A stretch of 64,000 nucleotides of DNA from Rhizoclosmatium globosum (lineage: Eukaryota > Chytridiomycota > Chytridiomycetes > Chytridiales > Chytriomycetaceae). Below, one piece after another: positions 58,201 to 64,000 of the stretch. Made by a program: the position numbers and the translations under genes. The number at the start of each line of letters is the position of its first letter. Within the stretch, counting starts at the first letter, position 1. Under the pieces are notes generated by a model that worked only from the letters and a program-made list of their open reading frames with translations, had not been told where the DNA came from and did not search any database. The stretch spans positions 496,001-560,000 of the forward strand of contig MCGO01000009.1 in NCBI GenBank assembly GCA_002104985.1. The letters are read 5' to 3'.

Positions 58201-61152
58201 ATGTTCAAATTCCATAAGCTGTCGTGAGTGATTTTCTATTTGCAAGTCTTTATTTAATACTAAGTTTGGCTATCAAGGTACTCCTCCGGACACTACTACC
58301 TCTTGGAGAGAAACCGCAGTCTTGAACCACAAAATATTCCCTCCACCAAGGAAGCTCCTTCTTTGAAAGCGCCAAAACCATTCCACATGAAAGGTGTGTA
58401 TTATTGTCAGCTCCTATTGTCACTGAACACTATAACACAGCTGCAGTGCGTGATGCTGTGTCCAAACCAATTTCTTTTTTGCAGATGTCAGTAATGGTTC
58501 CTGAATATTATAGAAGTGTTGATGCTGGTCTTGCCCACCCAGACCAAACTGATCCGCTGTATGGATTAAGATTCTTCAGACATCGTGGGATAGTTAAAGA
58601 AACTGATTCACTGGTTCGGTCCAAGCTACAGGCTTCTATCAATTCAGATATTGATAGAATCCAGCGTGGAGACTTTCGGATTGAGACATATGGAAGTCTG
58701 CCTCAAGGAGCAACTAAGGGCTGGAACGCCCACCCTCAGACCACATTCAAGGAGAAGTCTTTCCAATTAGATAGCACGTACGTATATGTATAGGGTTTTT
58801 TGTGTAAACTAACTGCTTGTATAAAGTGATCTGGCGATGATGACGTACAAGTATTTTCCCCGTGGCTCAGGATGGGATACTTTGTGTCTGAGTTTAAACC
58901 TGCCGACAGATTGTTTGCAATCTGACTTCAAGGTTGCTGGTATTCGGAAGCAGAGTATTTTGTGGGGAACTGTGTTGCCAGCTATTCGAAACGTTTTCAA
59001 GAAGGAAGAAATCGGTTCACAAGAGGATAAATCACAACCACGTCGATTTGGTGAGTTTCTTTTTAAACTTGTAAAACATTTGCTTACCCTCTGAAATAGG
59101 TGGGTCCATGATGGTAAACTCCATCTCAGTAAGTCTTCACTGTCTCCGCCCGAAGAAGAAAGCCTTGGATCCAAATCAGCCCATGCTGACCCCTGAGAAT
59201 CTCGTTCTACCTGCCGATTCTATAGTAATCAGTGGTGATCCTGGAGTCGTTACTCCAGTCATGTGGTACATGGCATTGAACCCGGGAAGTGCTCCTGGGC
59301 TTACACCAACCCAAGTGCCAAATATTTCAAGTAAATCCGGTTCCTATCACCAAGCAAATGAGAATAGGCGTAAAAAAGAAGTTGAAGTTGCGGAAGGATC
59401 ATATATGTACGTGTGCATTTCATTTGTCAACAAAGTCACTCATACTCTATAACAGCTATCATGCGCCAAAACTTCTTTCAGTACCTGAAGCTAATGCCAG
59501 AGTTGCAGTCATTGCAGCCAAGAAAAGGGCCAAAAAGAAAAGATACTTGAATAACCGGCGAAATCGTACGGCAGCTGAACAAAAAAAACTTGGAGAACAG
59601 ATTGGTGCTTACGCGTTTGAAAAGCTCTCCTGGGAGGAGCAGCTTAGTGGGCTATCGTTCAAGTTTGGACTTGCTGAATGGAAGGAGAAGACTCAGCAGA
59701 AATATGCTGAAATGCAACGTGTGAAGATCAGGGAAGTGTATGAAAAGGAGGCCAAGGTCAAGATCGACGCAGAGTTTGCAAAGTTGGCTGTTGCTTCCAG
59801 CAAGACTACGTCTGTTGCCGACTTCAACAAGTCCTCAAAGGTTTCTTTTGAAGTGTACCCGATACTCTATGAGCTCTATTGCCGTCAATCCCACCTACGA
59901 TTCTTGACGTATCAAGGAGAACAGCGAACTCTCAAGATCTTCATGTCGTACCTTCGTGGAAACTATCGGAGGGACCAAATTGTTCTTGCTATTGGGCACG
60001 CAGGCTATGGCGGAAATATGAAAGGAACAGTCTCTGGCCCAAGTCGGAAGCTCGTTCGGGAAGCCCAAAAGACGTTCACAACGGTCACTGTCAATGAAGG
60101 AAAGACGACATTTTGTTGTTCAGGTTGTCAAGGAACTGGAAAGTGCACTGATATTCTTGATTTGGGTCCTTCACCTGATGTCGTTTCAAAAGAGGAATTG
60201 GATTATATTCGGAACTTGATTATAGACCATGATATTGGCACATTGTTTGAAACTGGAGCGGATGGGAGAACAGTGAAGCACTGGGCTCGAATTGAGAAAG
60301 TGCTCCGACTACTTGGAGTCACTGATGAGGAGTTCGCTGATTTGGAGGACGAGGATATTGATCGTTATCTGAAACAAGTTGACACAAATGACGACGAAGA
60401 AGAAGATGTGGAAATCATGGAGCCAGAGGATTGCGAAGAAAGAGAACAAGAGAAGGAAATCGAAATGGAGGGGAATCTGGAGTCAAGCGACGAAGATGTA
60501 GCTGTTAACCAAGAGATTGACGACTTTCTCTTGGGATTGGATGGCATGAATATTGAGCCTGAGTTGTGGTACGGAGATTTTGGGGTTGAAGACAAGCTTG
60601 ATGACTTGATCCATGACTTGAGTGACTTAGAGGAGGATCGAATGGAAGTTGATTCATCGTTTGGTGGAGGCGATTGCGGTTTGATGGGCGATGGCAGTGA
60701 ACCTAATCCAATTGACAAAGTGTACAAAACAAATCCAGCACACTATTTTCTGCGGGAAGGGGTCGGTGACGTCGGTGCTGAAGGGCGAAAGAGGGAGTCT
60801 TTTACTCAGTCATATGTAACAACAACATCCAAGAACATCCTCAAACTGAAAAACAAAGCTTTTAGGGTGGGTTGGTTGGAGGAGTTTCCGCTGAGCGAGA
60901 GAGTGAGGAAGGCATTCCAGAATGGTGTTCCAGTTGGGAAACCACTTCGAGCTGTAAAGTATTGTCATAAGTGTGGTAATATTTGGGAGCGTGACAAGTG
61001 AGTTCACCTCTTGATATTATTCGTGCGGCTTACCTAATTGTATTTGAAGGAATGCTGCTAGAAATATCTGGACTCTGTTTTGGTATCTGCGTTTCAACAA
61101 AATGAAACGTCCGTTTCCGTTTCAAGTCACCAGAAGGAAGAAAGATGAATGA
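55260..61152 (+). CDS. Fanzor-type (eukaryotic TnpB-like, OMEGA) RNA-guided nuclease, long form
   Basis: Twelve exons join in phase to an intact 1768-residue protein: 55260-55326, 55403-55830, 55898-57116, 57161-57440, 57491-57800, 57850-58223, 58278-58393, 58441-58777, 58827-59050, 59100-59406, 59456-60997, 61050-61152. The C-terminal third has the split RuvC layout of TnpB/Fanzor: VISGDPGVVTPVM (RuvC-I Asp ~1165); VLAIGHAGYGGNMKG with Pro-x-x-x-Leu after it; VTVNEGKTTFCCSGC (candidate catalytic Glu ~1435 next to a CC-x-x-C cluster); and the terminal ribbon YCHKCGNIWERDKNAARNI (RuvC-III Asp ~1734), the best family marker. An acidic insert of ~200 residues separates the last two. The ~1100-residue N-terminus is unique; VYVATVTAVQNG to HFDNYSNQWIHPLHLW resembles a Tudor-like barrel. 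Fanzor proteins cut DNA using an RNA made from the locus. Exon 1 is the least certain; 55387 is an alternative start. Not recognised with certainty is how far this belongs to Fanzor1. Confidence 0.8.
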
Positions 61153-61393
61153 ATGATGAAAGAATTATGTGAATTATGCAACCGGAGCTGCGTGGGTCGT
61201 TAGAAAACCACGTGGGTCCTATTACTGTTTTCAAAGAAGGAGAGGAGGTTATGGGCTGGAGGGAAGAGGGGTTCTTTTTCTCTTTAAGTGTCTTATTTTC
61301 TGAGAAATACAGTAGCAGTGGTTTGTGATATATTTGTGGATCCATTTCCAACCAAACACCAAAACACCCCTCACACACTCACGCAAAAGTTTG
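61153..61393 (+). other. 3' flank of the Fanzor gene, candidate guide-RNA (omega-RNA) region
   Basis: 240 bp between the Fanzor stop and the CUL3 start. In known OMEGA systems the guide RNA overlaps or follows the 3' end of the nuclease ORF. Here the sequence has a repeated GCGTGGGTC / CACGTGGGTCC pair (about 61190-61218) and a purine-rich block (61234-61276) that could fold with the following T/C-rich stretch. It also holds the CUL3 promoter. No RNA can be called from sequence alone. Confidence 0.3.
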
Positions 61394-64000
61394 ATGCAAG
61401 GAACCTCTTCAGTTCGACGTGGAGCCAAAGTAGGCGGCAAGAGCATCCGGCCCGTACGAAAGGTTAGTAGTGTTTTCAAGCGGGGGAGGGTGCCAAAGCA
61501 AGGCCTTACTGACTGGTGGTTGTTTGTGGCAATCGCAGCCGGACAAGAGCTTTGAGGATTCGTGGCAGACCCTCGCAGATGCAATGCAGCACATCCACGA
61601 ACGCCGGGCATCGACACTGAGCTTTGAAGAACTGTACCGGTGCGTTGCGTTGCGTTGCGTTGTTACTTGGGGTTGGTTTACTAAGACTACCAAACCAATC
61701 CACCCACCACCTGAATTCACTCTAGAAACGCGTACAATCTTGTTCTTGCAAAGTCTGGCGACAGACTCTTTTCGGGTGTCGAGGGTGTTCTGCGGTCGCA
61801 TTTGGAGGCAGCAGCTCGTGACGTTGCCGCTGCCTTTCCCTCTTCAACAGCTGCAACTGCTCCAAACAATAACAATAGCAACAATAACAACAATGCCGAT
61901 TCTCAGAATCTGCTCGTGCTCGCGGGTCTTCCCGACAATGCCGTCCTCACAAACGCTGCTGCTTTTACTGCAACTCTGCGTCGCGTGTGGGATGCGCATA
62001 CAACAAAGATGGTTATGATCAGAGATATTCTGCTCTATATGGACAAGGTCTATGTCAAGACGGCAAACAAACCTATGATATACGATCTTGGCCTTGACTT
62101 GTTCCGTGATACTGTCCTACATTGCCCAACCCTCCCCATTCGTCAAAAGACAGTCGAAACTTTAATGTATCTAATTCTACTGGAACGGCAAGGCGAGATT
62201 ATCGATAGAAGCTCCATCAAAACTATCACAAACATGTTCTTGTCCCTGAATAACGTGAATGGTATGTAATCAATGGGACCCTAAAGCCTAGGAAACAGCA
62301 ATTGTGGAAACATATGTTGGATGAATCGGAAATCCGATGGAGTCAGCCTTGCTTGAGGGGAGAATCTGTTGCTAAAATGTACACACAACCTTGCAATCCA
62401 GCAATCGCCCAAGGAACCATGACAACTTCATCTATCTCCATTTACGAACAAGACTTTGAACGCTATTTCCTTGCCACATCTCGCGAATTCTACCGCCTCG
62501 AAGCTGCGCACCTCCTGGAAACCTGCGACGCAAAGACTTTCTTGAGTCGAGTGGCAGAACGAATTTCGGAAGAAGATCAACGTGTTGTTGCATATCTAAG
62601 TCCCGACACTGGTCCCAAACTCCAAAAGATTTTAGAAAATGTCCTGATTCAGCAGAATGTTACATCTGTTATCGAGGTACTTTCTTTTCAACGAGTCATT
62701 ATTTTAAACAACTAAAAATATGGAACAAATCATAGATGGAAAACTCGGGTCTCGTTGTGATGCTTACAAATAACACAACCGACGACTTGTCCCGCATGTA
62801 TCGTCTCTTTGAACGTGTCGAAAATGGCCACCATTCAATGCGCGATTGTATCTCCAAAGAAATCCAGCGACTTGGAAAATCAGTCAACGAGCTGTATGGT
62901 GGTACAACAACTACTTCTGCAGCAGGACAACACGGACGTCTCTCTTCCACTACATCAGTACCCTCCGCTCCAGAATCTTCATCCTCCACCGGTCCTGCCC
63001 CTCCCAATCCTGTGAAATGGGTGGAAGCGCTCCTAGAAATCAAGGGTCGATTTGACGCGCTTGTTGTAAATGCATTTGTAAAGAACAAGAGCTTCGTGAA
63101 TACTGTCAACGACGCTATGGGTCTTGTTGTGAATGCGAATCCGAAAGCTAGCGAGTATTTGAGTTTGTTTATTGATGAGAATCTGAAGAAGGGACAGAAA
63201 GGGGTACGTGGTTTCTTGGTGATTAGTATTCTGGTAACTAGTGTATTAACTTTCTTTTGGTTCGTTATTGTTGTTATAGAAAGATGAAAAGGATGTGGAT
63301 GCTGTGTTGGATAGCACTGTAATGTTGTTCAGGCTACTTGATCAAAAAGATGTCTTTGAGCGATATTATAAGTCGCATTTGGCGAAGCGATTACTCTATG
63401 GACGAAGTATAAGTGAGGATACAGAAAGGGCGTTTATTGGGAAGTTGAAGGTGCGTCTTTCACGCATCTGTTTCCCGGTTCAACTCAGACTTTTTTCTTT
63501 TAGATTGAATGCGGTTCTCAATTTACATCCAAACTGGAAGGAATGTTTGTGGATATGAAGGTTTCCGACGATATGATGGTACAATTCAGAAACCAGCCAA
63601 ACACTTCATCATCAACCGACGAAGCCATTGATTTATCCATCAAAGTCCTCACCGTTACTTTCTGGCCTTCTTTCCCAATTCACACACTCAACTACCCAGC
63701 CAACCTAATCGCTCCAATTCAACGTTTCGAACGCTACTACCTCCAAAAACGACACACAGGCCGTAGATTAACCTGGCTCCACAGCATGGGAAACGCCGAC
63801 CTCCGCGCAAACCTCCCCAAAGGCAAAAAAGAAGTCAACATGAACGTCTTTGCCATGATTGTCCTCCTCACATGTTTCAACGACGGCACGGCCGCGGACG
63901 ATGGCACACCAGTCACATACACCAAGATCCTCGAAGCAACAGGAATCCCTGAACCTGAACTCAAAAAGACGTTGCAGAGTCTGAGTCTTGGGAAGCATCG
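61394..64000 (+). CDS. CUL3: Cullin-3-like E3 ubiquitin ligase scaffold, 3' end beyond the window
   Basis: Seven exons are visible (61394-61462, 61539-61639, 61726-62261, 62402-62676, 62736-63203, 63280-63450, 63504 to the edge). Cullin landmarks: RRASTLSFEELYRNAYNLVL, YEQDFERYFLATSREFYR, VIEMENSGLVVMLTN, ASEYLSLFIDENLKKG, LLDQKDVFERYYKSHLAKRLL, ECGSQFTSKLEGMF, and LTWLHSMGNADLRA. MENSGL and SEYLSLFID point to CUL3 rather than CUL1 or CUL4. CUL3 binds BTB proteins through its N-terminus and RBX1 through its C-terminus to ubiquitinate targets. A low-complexity Asn-rich insert sits near 61860-61895, and a Ser/Thr-rich insert near 62900-63010. For exon 4 an acceptor at 62416 is also in frame. 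The C-terminal winged-helix and neddylation site lie outside the window. Confidence 0.92.

Noticed and set aside
58378..58480. Apparent frameshift in the Fanzor gene between HMKG and the SVMVPEYY segment
   Set aside because: A 47-nt GT-AG intron (58394-58440) joins the two frames in phase (K-AAVRDAV), in line with intron sizes in this gene, so the gene is intact.
54085..61393. Terminal inverted repeats bounding a transposon that carries the Fanzor gene
   Set aside because: I compared the flanks by eye and found only short chance matches; an empty-site comparison would settle it.

Overview
The window looks like nuclear DNA of an early-diverging, probably zoosporic (chytrid-like) fungus. Genes are densely packed on both strands. 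Almost every gene is split by 45-130 nt GT-AG introns, and intergenic gaps are often under 100 bp. The gene set is fungal (KIN4-type kinase, Rsm25-type mS23, acyl-CoA oxidase, Nup53/35, QPRT). It also holds genes that yeasts and most Dikarya lack: Rab3GAP regulatory subunit, a cobalamin-trafficking MMADHC homologue, CUL3 and a Fanzor-type RNA-guided nuclease. All gene models here were spliced by hand from reading-frame continuity, splice consensus and homology recalled from memory. No alignment or transcript was available.

Left part (1-11 kb): the 5' part of a CSL (CBF1/RBP-J) transcription factor, a Rab3GAP regulatory subunit, a small membrane protein, a SET-domain lysine methyltransferase and a tandem pair of SGNH/GDSL esterases.

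11-21.7 kb is a large inverted duplication: KIN4-like kinase plus mitochondrial ribosomal protein mS23, then the same two genes mirrored. The inner ~1.62 kb of each arm is almost identical, while the outer kinase parts have clearly diverged. This is the pattern expected of a palindrome homogenised by gene conversion.

21.7-36.4 kb: an SDR oxidoreductase, an acyl-CoA oxidase, three single-pass Cys-containing membrane proteins, an unknown protein and a 22-exon HFM1/MER3 meiotic helicase. 36.4-41.7 kb is a second inverted duplication, a head-to-head pair of large unknown membrane proteins only 70 bp apart.

41.9-54 kb: MMADHC, a membrane-anchored alpha/beta-hydrolase, QPRT (NAD synthesis), Nup53/Nup35, a four-TM protein, a coiled-coil protein and a Q-rich multi-RRM protein with an apparent one-base frameshift.

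55.3-61.2 kb holds the most exciting locus: an intact 12-exon gene for a predicted 1768-residue Fanzor (eukaryotic TnpB/OMEGA-family) protein. It has RuvC-like catalytic motifs, a terminal zinc ribbon and a very long N-terminal extension. CUL3 follows and runs off the right edge.
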